64,000 bases of DNA from an uncultured Prevotellaceae bacterium (lineage in GTDB: Bacteria > Bacteroidota > Bacteroidia > Bacteroidales > Muribaculaceae), in contig CAMVBJ010000015.1 in assembly GCA_947165675.1 (NCBI GenBank), positions 1 through 64,000 of the forward strand, given 5' to 3'. How positions within the stretch are numbered: the stretch's first letter is position 1; the number at the start of each line of letters is the position of its first letter. The notes under the pieces are model-generated. The model was not told the origin of the DNA and searched no databases. It saw only the letters and a program-made list of their open reading frames with translations. Of this stretch, positions 1-6,760 are shown piece after piece. A program made the translations under genes and the position numbers.

Positions 1-112
1 TCGTGTTCGACGGCGTGTAGTTGGCATAGGCCTCGACAGCAGCCTGCATGCCCAGGGCGCACATCATCGCCGCCACGAGGGCGAAGAGTCTAAAGAGTTG
101 TTTCTTGCTCAT
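1..112 (-). CDS. Secreted protein, N-terminal fragment (cut by window edge)
   Basis: The reverse strand begins with ATG at 112 and reads a short basic start (MSKKQ), a hydrophobic stretch and an AQA-like end (GMQAAVEAYA), which is a typical signal peptide. The mature start resembles Bacteroidales BspA/leucine-rich surface proteins that open with AYANYTPSNT. Only 37 residues are visible, so the product class is an inference from the N-terminus alone. The gene runs out of the window to the left. Confidence 0.6.
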   Translation of the reverse strand, partial: MSKKQLFRLFALVAAMMCALGMQAAVEAYANYTPSNT

Positions 113-323
113 AGTTATCGGGATTTATTGGTTAAATAAAATATTGTTGGCGATTCGGAGTATCTTGCGAGGTGTTGACCACAAAGATAATAACTTTTTT
201 CCAATTCTCATCATCGGTTTGCCCATTTCCCATCTCCCGTAGTCGCCTTATATATACTGAGATTTAACTAACATTTTTATTAACAACTAATTAACAACAA
301 ACAGACAAAACAGAGAGAAGACA

Positions 324-464
324 ATGAACAATTTACCAAAGTTAGTCATGGCCCTTTTCGGAATTTCTGCATTACTGGACATCGCAGAGAAGATCAAGAA
401 CTGGGTTGATGACAAAGACAAGAAAGAAGACGAGAAGAAAGAAGATGAACCGTCAGGTGTGTAG
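324..464 (+). CDS. Small hypothetical protein (46 aa)
   Basis: A 46-codon ORF starts with ATG at 324 after an A-rich, AGAGAGAAG-containing ribosome-binding context. It has one hydrophobic stretch (LVMALFGISALLDIA) followed by a highly charged Lys/Glu/Asp tail, which suggests a small membrane-associated or holin-like peptide. No family is recognised. It lies at the left edge of the accessory island, upstream of the DUF3871 gene. Just downstream (461-560) an out-of-frame stretch could encode a similar short peptide but has no ATG start. Confidence 0.45.
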   Translation: MNNLPKLVMALFGISALLDIAEKIKNWVDDKDKKEDEKKEDEPSGV

Positions 465-624
465 CTGTAAAGAAGAAATCAAAGACCAGCGATGCCATAG
501 ACGGTATTGTAATCGTATGCGAGACAATCGCTACGCTACTTAAGAATTCAAAAAACTGGTGAAGATTCTGGAAAAGCTCCGGGGTCCACCAAAGTAATTA
601 ACCATTTAACAACGACAAGAACAA

Positions 625-1656
625 ATGGAACAAACAACAATCATTCCGCCATCCTACCTCCCAATGGTAGTAGAGACGGAGCAAACAACAACTATCGGGG
701 AGACCATTATCGACGCTGAAATCATTACCGAAGATACCCGCTCCCCATTCATTGAGGCAAACTCCCAACCGACAACGAGGAGTGAGCTTATGAACGACTG
801 TATCATCCCCGTTTACGCTAAAGATAACGAGGTTTTGATCAGCCACAACCAATTTATCGAGGCCACTTACCAGGCAGCACGAGACTTCTATCAAGGAGAA
901 ACAATCGCCGAGCCTGAAATACGAGTGAGCCACATTATTCGCGGCAGAGTACCAGAAGCGATTAATAAACCTGCTTCACAGCTCCTGCCGGGAGACAAAA
1001 CCATGTACTGGGAACGGATGTGTTTCTGCATTGAGATACCTTCTTTATGGCAGGACATTAACGGAAACAGACTTAACCTTTCCATCTGTGGGGTGAAATC
1101 CTACGGTATGGAGAACTTGAACGGACGACTGACGGCACAAAAATTCACTTTTGCTGTCGGATTCCAGAACAAGGCATGCTGTAACCTTTGCCTTTGGACT
1201 GACGGTTACAAGCAAGACCAACGAGCAATGAGCACCGCCGAGATCTATCGTGGTGTTCTTGAGCTGTTGCAACAATACGACTGGGCCAGACATATTCACC
1301 TGATGAAATCCTTGGGTGAAGTGAGCCTGAGCGAACATCAATTTGCATTACTGCTGGGACGGATGAGACTCTATAACTACCTTCCGACCTACAAGCAACG
1401 GACAGTACCCGAGCTGCTGATTACCGATTCTATGGTAAACAACATCGCTAAACAATATATCCGCGATGCCAACTTCAAGGCAAACGGAGAAGGCGAACTG
1501 AGCATGTGGAACTTTTTCAACCTCATGACTGGGGCTGTGAAGGGAAGTTACATCGATTCCTTCATCCAGCGCCAAGTAAATGCAACTGATATCGCTCTAG
1601 GCATTACTGCCACTCTTAAAGGAACGGATTCAACCTATTCCTGGTTCCTATCGTAA
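625..1656 (+). CDS. DUF3871 family protein
   Basis: The 343-residue product matches my memory of the DUF3871 family, common in Bacteroidetes plasmids, conjugative elements and islands. Recognisable segments are SPFIEAN near residue 41, NDCIIPVYAKDNE around residue 57, EPEIRVSHIIRGR around residue 95, and the central CGVKSYGMENL and GFQNKACCNLC segments. The function of the family is unknown; its conserved cysteines and constant linkage to mobile DNA suggest a role in element maintenance or replication, which is inference. The ATG at 625 is preceded by an AACGACAAGAACAA purine-rich region. A strong terminator follows at 1701. Confidence 0.85.
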   Translation: MEQTTIIPPSYLPMVVETEQTTTIGETIIDAEIITEDTRSPFIEANSQPTTRSELMNDCIIPVYAKDNEVLISHNQFIEATYQAARDFYQGETIAEPEIRVSHIIRGRVPEAINKPASQLLPGDKTMYWERMCFCIEIPSLWQDINGNRLNLSICGVKSYGMENLNGRLTAQKFTFAVGFQNKACCNLCLWTDGYKQDQRAMSTAEIYRGVLELLQQYDWARHIHLMKSLGEVSLSEHQFALLLGRMRLYNYLPTYKQRTVPELLITDSMVNNIAKQYIRDANFKANGEGELSMWNFFNLMTGAVKGSYIDSFIQRQVNATDIALGITATLKGTDSTYSWFLS

Positions 1657-1700
1657 ACCATTTTTGAAGCATAGAGGAACGACACCTCATGCTCCCGAAG

Positions 1701-1741
1701 AAGGGGCTTTCACCAAGATAACGGTGGAGGCTCCTTTTCTC
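1701..1741 (+). terminator. Intrinsic terminator after DUF3871 gene
   Basis: A 14-bp stem (arms 1701-1714 and 1723-1736, allowing G-U pairs) with an 8-base loop is followed by a T-rich TTCT tract. It closes the DUF3871 transcription unit before the next gene at 1783. Confidence 0.7.
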
Positions 1742-1782
1742 ATTTAACAACTTATCAAACAACATTTTAAAGAACTAGAAAA

Positions 1783-2796
1783 ATGAACAAGATTCAATCA
1801 TTTAAGAACGCTCAGGAATTCCAAGAACTATTCGGGATCCAAGAGCATAATAACGGCGTTAAGAACCGTAGAAACAAAATCCTGCTTGCCCTTTTGAAGA
1901 GTAAATCAGTTTGGGCTTATTGCAGGGAACGTGATGACTGGTCGTTATTGGCTATCAAGAGTATGGCTGAGATGAAGACCGCGTTAACGAAGATGATTGC
2001 AGAAGCCGGGGTTCATCAGGGCCTCGAATATACTGTAGTTTTGAACGGAACCACTTTTCACTCGGACACCTATGAGACAGATGCCTACAATGGTGTTCCT
2101 GAGGATGGTTCAATCGCTTTTGTCCGTTACATCAACCACGACAACAACGATGGAATTTTCAAGATGAAGGCTGGACGTTTTTTCGGCAAGCTCATCGATG
2201 AAACTAACATTGGCCAAGCACTTCCACAACAGGTTAAGACTTGGCTTTGTGAGGAGTTTTCACAAGACTGGCAGGTTTACATTGCTGGAACCTTGCCCAA
2301 CTACACCTTGCTTGTTGACCATGACTTCGCTGAGATCTATTCCGGTGAGGCTTGTTCTCCTGGAATGAACTCGTGTATGATTGACCGAGGTTTCCACAAT
2401 TTCTACCGTGACAGCGTGAAGGCTAAGGCTGCTCGACTTGTGGAAGATGACGGGATGATTCTTGCCCGCTGTATCATCTTTACCGAGGTACATGATGAAG
2501 ACGATAAGGTATGGCGTTTAGCTGAGAGACAATATGCTAAGGACCAGAGCGACATCCTTAAGAGAGCACTTGTAGATGCCCTTCTTGTAGATGCCCTTAT
2601 TAAAGCTGGAGAGATTGATGGATTTAAGCAGGTTGGAGCAGACTGTGGCAATTCAAGAGGTTTTGTTGATGTAGAAGGAAATTCACTTTCACATAAGAAG
2701 TTCTATATCGAATGTAACTTGGACTGGGGAGAATATGTACTGTTCTCAATCTCATACAATCCAGAAACTATAAAAAAGTATATAAAAAAGAAATAG
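1783..2796 (+). CDS. Hypothetical protein of mobile-element type (337 aa)
   Basis: The product is a soluble acidic protein without signal peptide or membrane segment. Its middle holds a segment ending in GMNSCMIDRG and, 30 residues on, EDDGMILARCIIF, a pattern I associate with uncharacterised phage and mobile-element proteins, although I cannot name the family. Codons at 2569-2598 are an exact 15-bp tandem duplication giving ALVDALLVDAL. It is preceded by its own ribosome-binding region and follows a terminator, so it is probably a single-gene unit. Base composition is AT-richer than the core region. Confidence 0.6.
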   Translation: MNKIQSFKNAQEFQELFGIQEHNNGVKNRRNKILLALLKSKSVWAYCRERDDWSLLAIKSMAEMKTALTKMIAEAGVHQGLEYTVVLNGTTFHSDTYETDAYNGVPEDGSIAFVRYINHDNNDGIFKMKAGRFFGKLIDETNIGQALPQQVKTWLCEEFSQDWQVYIAGTLPNYTLLVDHDFAEIYSGEACSPGMNSCMIDRGFHNFYRDSVKAKAARLVEDDGMILARCIIFTEVHDEDDKVWRLAERQYAKDQSDILKRALVDALLVDALIKAGEIDGFKQVGADCGNSRGFVDVEGNSLSHKKFYIECNLDWGEYVLFSISYNPETIKKYIKKK

Positions 2797-2892
2797 CAAA
2801 GAGAGTGAACTACCTGGAGTTACAATCCAAGGCTCAATCTCAATGCTAATCTGCCTGCAAAGATAACGTCATTTTTTAAATCAGCAGCAACA

Positions 2893-3102
2893 ATGGCACA
2901 GAAAATTAAAAAGATGACATTGAAGTATTGGAATTCCCTTAGCGACTCAAGCAAGAAAAGGGCGCTCCAGTACTGCTTCCCCATTCACAAGGCAATCGTT
3001 GAGATGCTGATGAATGAGAAACCTGACCTAAAGAGCGGATGGTGGCAGATGGTTTTCAAGAAAGTGAGAATCCCAGCCCCCGAAGCTATTACAAGACCGT
3101 AG
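2893..3102 (+). CDS. Small hypothetical protein (69 aa)
   Basis: This is a basic, Lys/Arg-rich 69-residue protein (MAQKIKKMTLKYWN start) with several tryptophans and no recognisable domain. ATG at 2893 follows a TCAGCAGCAACA context. It opens a tight run of small genes (2893-3687) ahead of the serine recombinase, typical of mobile-element accessory genes. Function is unknown. Confidence 0.5.
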   Translation: MAQKIKKMTLKYWNSLSDSSKKRALQYCFPIHKAIVEMLMNEKPDLKSGWWQMVFKKVRIPAPEAITRP

Positions 3103-3131
3103 TAAACAACACTTACTTAAATTGACGCATT

Positions 3132-3329
3132 ATGATTTTTACAGAAGAAGATCGACTGAGAGAATTACGTCTGGCACAGAAGGATATCTATAATGCCGGT
3201 AATCATCTCGTAAGTGCCGGACTGAGGTTACAAGGCACTAAGTATGAAAAGAGCTATGAGAGAATCCACAAGTCTCTCAATACTCTCAACCGGAAACTGA
3301 TCGCGGACATTAACAAGAGGAGGAAATGA
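3132..3329 (+). CDS. Small hypothetical protein (65 aa)
   Basis: This is a 65-residue helical, charged protein (MIFTEEDRLREL start, ADINKRRK end) that probably forms an alpha-helical hairpin. It lies 29 bp after the preceding gene and 1 bp before the next ATG at 3331, so it is likely co-transcribed with both. No family is recognised. Confidence 0.5.
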   Translation: MIFTEEDRLRELRLAQKDIYNAGNHLVSAGLRLQGTKYEKSYERIHKSLNTLNRKLIADINKRRK

Positions 3330-3330
3330 T

Positions 3331-3687
3331 ATGGACGAAGATTATAACAAGGAGATGGCTAATTACATCTTTAGCATCTTCAGAACCAATCCTTTTGTTG
3401 TAATGAGCTGGGGAATCAACCCGGCAAGCATTGAAGTTGTTGACCTGGGAGTGAAGTTCCATGTGCAAGGATTCAAGCACAAGGGATTCCTCCAGGTAGT
3501 TCTCAATGAAGGTGAAGATCTATTTGAAGTAACTCTCATTTCCGAAGAGGGAGAAACCGTGAACAGAATAGAACACATCTTCGTTGACAATCTGATTTCT
3601 ATTCTGGATAGTGAAATAGAGAAATGTGAAAACTACGAAGAACGCATTTCTCAAGAATACGGCATTATCACAGAAACTGAAAAATGA
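3331..3687 (+). CDS. Hypothetical protein (118 aa)
   Basis: The start ATG at 3331 follows the stop of the preceding gene by one base, with a GAGGAGG ribosome-binding sequence just inside that gene (3315-3321). The protein looks like a small alpha/beta domain (FRTNPFVVMSWGINP, then FHVQGFKHKGFLQVVLNEGEDLFEVTLI). This layout resembles small phage or island proteins, but I recognise no named family. Confidence 0.55.
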   Translation: MDEDYNKEMANYIFSIFRTNPFVVMSWGINPASIEVVDLGVKFHVQGFKHKGFLQVVLNEGEDLFEVTLISEEGETVNRIEHIFVDNLISILDSEIEKCENYEERISQEYGIITETEK

Positions 3688-3771
3688 GAGAAAGTGGGAT
3701 TTTCCAGGCAATTTTGGAGGGTCCCACTATTCTTGAACAATACTAAACGACGGTTTAATATATTTCAAACA

Positions 3772-4449
3772 ATGGATAATAATGCATATGTGGCTTATCT
3801 TAGAGTCTCGACACAACGGCAAGGTGTGTCAGGATTGGGATTACAAGCACAACAAGAAATTATCAGAAACTATCTTAGCGGAGAAGAACCGATAGCTGAA
3901 TTCGTGGAAATTGAATCAGGACGAAAAACACAGCGTCCCAAGCTACACGAGGCATTGGAACTCTGCAAGAAGATGAAGGCCACACTGATCGTCGCCAAAA
4001 TGGATCGACTATCAAGAAACGTGACCTTTACGAGCCAGCTTTTGGATTCGGGCATAGAAATCGTATTCTGTGACTTTCCAAGAGCAAATAGATTGGTACT
4101 AACGATTATCGCAGCCATCAGTGAATATGAGGCTGGATTGATCCGTCAGCGTACCAGAGCGGCCCTACAAGTGAAAAAGGAACAAGGATGTCAACTTGGT
4201 AAACCTGAAAACTTAACGGGCAATATGGAAAAAGCTATCTCGAACAGCCGGCAGACGAACCAGGAGAAGGCGGCTAACAACCCTCACAATAAACGAGCCG
4301 TTGCAATGCTGAAGATCCTTGTGCGAGAGACCAATAACCTGAGCGAGATGGCCAGAACACTTAATAACGAAGGATTCACGACCAGCAGAGGAGGCAAATT
4401 CACCGCAAAGCAGGTCTCGATCCTCATTAACCGATATCAACTAAGATGA
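3772..4449 (+). CDS. Serine recombinase (resolvase/invertase family)
   Basis: The N-terminus carries the resolvase catalytic motif YLRVSTQRQ with the nucleophilic serine at residue 13, followed by the family segments GLGLQAQQ and LIVAKMDRLSRN, in which the arginine cluster is intact. The C-terminal about 75 residues (NNLSEMARTLNNEGFTTSRGG) form the small HTH domain of this 225-residue class. The ATG at 3772 was chosen because the motif begins immediately after it; the frame is open from 3694 but the upstream 26 residues do not fit the family. It probably catalyses excision or inversion for the mobile segment. The stop overlaps the next start (ATGA at 4446). Confidence 0.9.
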   Translation: MDNNAYVAYLRVSTQRQGVSGLGLQAQQEIIRNYLSGEEPIAEFVEIESGRKTQRPKLHEALELCKKMKATLIVAKMDRLSRNVTFTSQLLDSGIEIVFCDFPRANRLVLTIIAAISEYEAGLIRQRTRAALQVKKEQGCQLGKPENLTGNMEKAISNSRQTNQEKAANNPHNKRAVAMLKILVRETNNLSEMARTLNNEGFTTSRGGKFTAKQVSILINRYQLR

Positions 4450-4667
4450 TTAAGACTATTAAAGAATTACTGAATGAATGGTGGGCAGGAAACACTACCA
4501 CCAAAATGCCCATCCCCACAATCTACACATATGAGGTCAACGTGGATGGCAAGACAATCACAATCGAGAGCATGAGCAGAAGTCGGATGTATGTTCACTA
4601 CATGGCAAGGAAGAAATATCCCAACGCCAGATACATCTGGGTAGTCAGTCGAAAGAGACAATACTGA
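4446..4667 (+). CDS. Small hypothetical protein (73 aa), coupled to recombinase
   Basis: The start codon overlaps the recombinase stop (ATGA), so translation is probably coupled. The product is a 73-residue basic protein with a predicted beta-hairpin (TYEVNVDGKTITIES) and a C-terminal Arg/Lys-rich helix (ARKKYPNARYIWVVSRKRQY), like small DNA-binding accessory proteins. A recombination directionality or accessory role is only a guess from position. Confidence 0.55.
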   Translation: MIKTIKELLNEWWAGNTTTKMPIPTIYTYEVNVDGKTITIESMSRSRMYVHYMARKKYPNARYIWVVSRKRQY

Positions 4668-4741
4668 CTGAGGGCTCTATCACAGCTTTAGACGATTGAT
4701 TATTCCACGATACCCAAGTGGTGTGAGGACTATAATGAGAG

Positions 4742-4773
4742 AAACGGCAAGTTTGAAGCCGTTTTTCTTTTTG
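4742..4773 (+). terminator. Intrinsic terminator after recombinase operon
   Basis: A 7-bp stem AAACGGC/GCCGTTT (4742-4748 and 4758-4764) is followed by TTCTTTTT. It separates the recombinase operon from the downstream nuclease cassette. Confidence 0.65.
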
Positions 4774-4803
4774 GCGGTGAGGTTAGTGGCGGTTGTGTTA
4801 TTG

Positions 4804-4822
4804 CAAATGGATGAAATGGATG
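4804..4822 (+). repeat. Dispersed direct-repeat motif, copy A
   Basis: The 19-base word CAAATGGATGAAATGGATG occurs here. It is identical at 11393-11411 (copy C), differs by one base at 6378-6396 (copy B), and its core reappears at 18969-18985 (copy D). Each copy lies after the last gene of one group and before the promoter of the next. It contains two ATGGATG half-repeats. Confidence 0.6.
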
Positions 4823-4880
4823 TTTGAGAAATGGGAGTATGGTATTATTTTTGTAAACGATGGAAATAAACGCACATGCG

Positions 4881-4912
4881 TTTTTAAATGTGCTTTATTT
4901 TTCTTATATTTG
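4881..4912 (+). promoter_or_regulatory. Bacteroidetes promoter of nuclease cassette
   Basis: The -7 box TATATTTG lies at 4905-4912, with a T-run at 4881-4885 in the -33 position 20 bp upstream. The segment CATGCGTTT just before the spacer is shared with the promoter at 6458-6489, so the two cassettes appear to have homologous promoters. Confidence 0.65.
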
Positions 4913-4918
4913 CAAAGG

Positions 4919-5080
4919 CATATTGTCAATATGGCCTGTCGCATGGCAACTTCTCAAAAGTAAAATCCAGGCCAAGGCATGTGACCACGATGTTCGTTTC
5001 ATGTGAGTGGCATATCGTTATTCGTTGCAAAGCGGTCGAGAGCTCATCGGTAGGATAACGATTAGTCTGCTCACATTTTT
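4919..5080 (+). ncRNA. Structured leader RNA 1 (homologous to 6496-6735)
   Basis: Transcription from the 4905 promoter would give about 200 untranslated bases. Visible pairings are CATATTG/CAATATG (4919-4933), GGCCTG/CAGGCC (4933-4938 with 4968-4973), and a closing stem GTGAG/CTCAC (5003-5007 with 5070-5074) followed by TTTTT (5076-5080). Inside it, ATCGTTAT pairs with ATAACGAT. The inner 41 bases (5018-5058) match 34 of 41 positions in the second leader. It ends like an intrinsic terminator 43 bases before the nuclease ATG, so it may be an attenuator or a separate small RNA. No named family is recognised. Confidence 0.55.
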
Positions 5081-5123
5081 CGGACACTTAAAATTGACAT
5101 AAACAATTAAATAACAATATATT

Positions 5124-5597
5124 ATGGCAACAAAATCTGATGTACCTGCAAAGCAGGCATTTATTAATTATTTGCAGAATCATGGCTTTGATAATCCCCA
5201 GGTCATGGCACAACCGGCTGACATCATGGCCAAGAAAGGTGATGAAACTTGGTATTTTGAGATAAAGATGACAGGGAGGAAGCAGGGTGAGAGCTACTTT
5301 GGAGCGGCAACTCTGACCGAATGGGAACAAGCGTTTAAAACACCTGAAACATTCCGATTTGTCATTGCGCGAAAAATCGGTGATGGCGAATTTGAATTTA
5401 AGTGCTACAAACCCGAAGACTTTATGGAGTACTCGACTATTCCTCCATTCAAGATCTTTTTCAATGTTAAGTTATCAGACGATAACGATGCCAAGAAGCC
5501 CAAGAAGAAAAGGACAGGCGAGAATGCTGCCGTCCGCTTGACTAAAGATAAATTTGGTGAGTTGAACAAGCTCTTCAAGAAACTGAAGCAAAGCTGA
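5124..5597 (+). CDS. Stand-alone DUF3883/Mrr-like PD-(D/E)XK nuclease
   Basis: This 157-residue protein has the arrangement PAD(33)IMAKKGDETWYFE(46)IK(48), the D...ExK signature of restriction-endonuclease-fold enzymes, followed by LTEWEQA and FRFVIARKIGDGEFEF as in DUF3883-type domains. The C-terminal about 45 residues are Lys-rich (KKPKKKRTG), suited to nucleic-acid binding. DUF3883 is usually one domain of large restriction or defence proteins; a free-standing form with a long folded leader is unusual. ATG at 5124 follows an AT-rich Bacteroidetes-type start region. The next gene begins 56 bp later, possibly in the same operon. Confidence 0.6.
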   Translation: MATKSDVPAKQAFINYLQNHGFDNPQVMAQPADIMAKKGDETWYFEIKMTGRKQGESYFGAATLTEWEQAFKTPETFRFVIARKIGDGEFEFKCYKPEDFMEYSTIPPFKIFFNVKLSDDNDAKKPKKKRTGENAAVRLTKDKFGELNKLFKKLKQS

Positions 5598-5653
5598 TTC
5601 TACCTTTTCTAGTAAGGCAATAGGATCGATATATGATTATCAAATGACAGAAT

Positions 5654-6325
5654 ATGATGATTGAGTTACGGGATGATGACATACAGCGTATTGAGTATGA
5701 GATAATCAGGGTGTACAATGACGGCAGGGCGTGTGATTACACCCAGAACGGGAGCCTGCTTGAGGTGCGCAAGAGGATGATCAACAAGCGGGCACTGGCT
5801 CGGCAAGAGGAGTTGCTGCGCCATATCATCGCATTTAATGACGCTCTGACCGAGGCTCTGCGCAAAATGTACGACAGGGCTTGCAGCGTCTGGGAGGCTA
5901 TGAGGAATCAACTCGATGCTGGCGAACAAGCCGATTTGACGGCAAAATGCTACCTTGGTCATGAATATCCCGCGCTTCATCCGTTGCAAGGCGATGACCG
6001 GGAGGACTTGTGGGATGCGCTGTGCGACAGCGGATGGAATCCACTGTATATTGACGGGGTGACTTTGCCAACGCTTTGTTTCAAAAACAGTTCATCACAT
6101 CACTCTTACACCTTCGACGGCCTCATCGGCATGGACTGCCCACCTCCCAACTGGAACGAGGGCCTGGATCGAGAACTCACCAAGGACCTGCACCTCACGA
6201 GTGCCTTCCACCACCTGTTCGACCACACCATGTTCGCCATCACCGACTTCATCTACGTCCGCGACTTCGACACCGAAATCAACCTCAACATCAACAAATC
6301 AGTCACGCCTGGTGAGAACCGATAA
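5654..6325 (+). CDS. Hypothetical protein (223 aa), possible partner of the nuclease
   Basis: The protein has an N-terminal helical half rich in Arg/Glu (about residues 1-100) and a C-terminal half rich in His, Asp and aromatic residues (LTSAFHHLFDHTMFAITDF, DFDTEINLNINK). No family is recognised. ATG at 5654 is followed directly by a second ATG at 5657, either of which may be used. Composition changes from AT-rich to GC-rich around codon 150, hinting at a mosaic origin. It ends 50 bp before direct-repeat copy B and belongs to the cassette started by leader RNA 1. Confidence 0.55.
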   Translation: MMIELRDDDIQRIEYEIIRVYNDGRACDYTQNGSLLEVRKRMINKRALARQEELLRHIIAFNDALTEALRKMYDRACSVWEAMRNQLDAGEQADLTAKCYLGHEYPALHPLQGDDREDLWDALCDSGWNPLYIDGVTLPTLCFKNSSSHHSYTFDGLIGMDCPPPNWNEGLDRELTKDLHLTSAFHHLFDHTMFAITDFIYVRDFDTEINLNINKSVTPGENR

Positions 6326-6377
6326 GAGAACCCACAGAACGCACTGGCGGAAAAGTCGTCCCGCCTGCATGTCGTTT

Positions 6378-6396
6378 CAAATGGATGATATGGATG
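6378..6396 (+). repeat. Dispersed direct-repeat motif, copy B
   Basis: This copy reads CAAATGGATGATATGGATG, one base different from copies A and C. It lies between the end of the first nuclease cassette (6325) and the promoter of the second (6458). Confidence 0.6.
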
Positions 6397-6457
6397 ATGG
6401 TGGTGCGATAGATTAAAGTTATATTTGTGACTAATAATTAAAAAAGTCGCTCATGCG

Positions 6458-6489
6458 TTTGTGCTTACGCGAAATTCTTTTTATATTTG
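6458..6489 (+). promoter_or_regulatory. Canonical Bacteroidetes promoter of DUF2075/helicase operon
   Basis: TTTG (-33) at 6458-6461 and TATATTTG (-7) at 6482-6489 are separated by exactly 20 bp, the consensus Bacteroidetes spacing. The start site would fall near 6496, leaving an untranslated leader of about 265 bases. Confidence 0.75.
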
Positions 6490-6495
6490 CGACGT

Positions 6496-6735
6496 CATTA
6501 CCTATCAATAGTAATGGCAGGACATAGTAGAAGGTAGCGTTTGGCTATTCCGTGTCTGTGAATCTCGACAACTCACAAAGCAACAGGAATAATGTAACGC
6601 CATCCTTAGTGTATGACTATATGTGTGAAATCACTATACATATTGTTAGACTAAGGTGTGAGCGACTTTTCATTATTCGTTGCAAGGCAGTCGAGAGCCC
6701 ACAGATAGAATAAAGTCAAGTTGGCTCACATTTTT
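6496..6735 (+). ncRNA. Structured leader RNA 2 (homologous to 4919-5080)
   Basis: The transcribed region contains an initial hairpin CATTA-CTA/TAG-TAATG (6496-6516), a long interrupted stem between 6533-6551 and 6586-6605 (GCGTT and TATTCC pairing with GGAATA and AACGC), a stem CCTTAGT/ACTAAGG (6604-6610 with 6650-6656), and a terminal domain closed by GTGAGC/GCTCAC (6658-6663 with 6724-6729) followed by TTTTT (6731-6735). The terminal domain shares a 41-base core (6673-6713) with leader 1. It stops 25 bases before the ATG. It could act as an attenuator or as a separate RNA. Confidence 0.6.
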
Positions 6736-6760
6736 AGAAACCTTTAATAACATTTGCATT

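Noticed and set aside
465-600. Short out-of-frame peptide after the 324 gene (TSDAIDGIVIVCETIATLL)
   Set aside because: It looks protein-like but lacks a start codon after an upstream TGA; it may be a decayed second small gene, and I could not support it.
6680-6760. Upstream extension of the DUF2075 gene
   Set aside because: The frame is open to 6680 but runs through the conserved structured leader; the ATG at 6761 has a suitable context and starts the conserved protein region.
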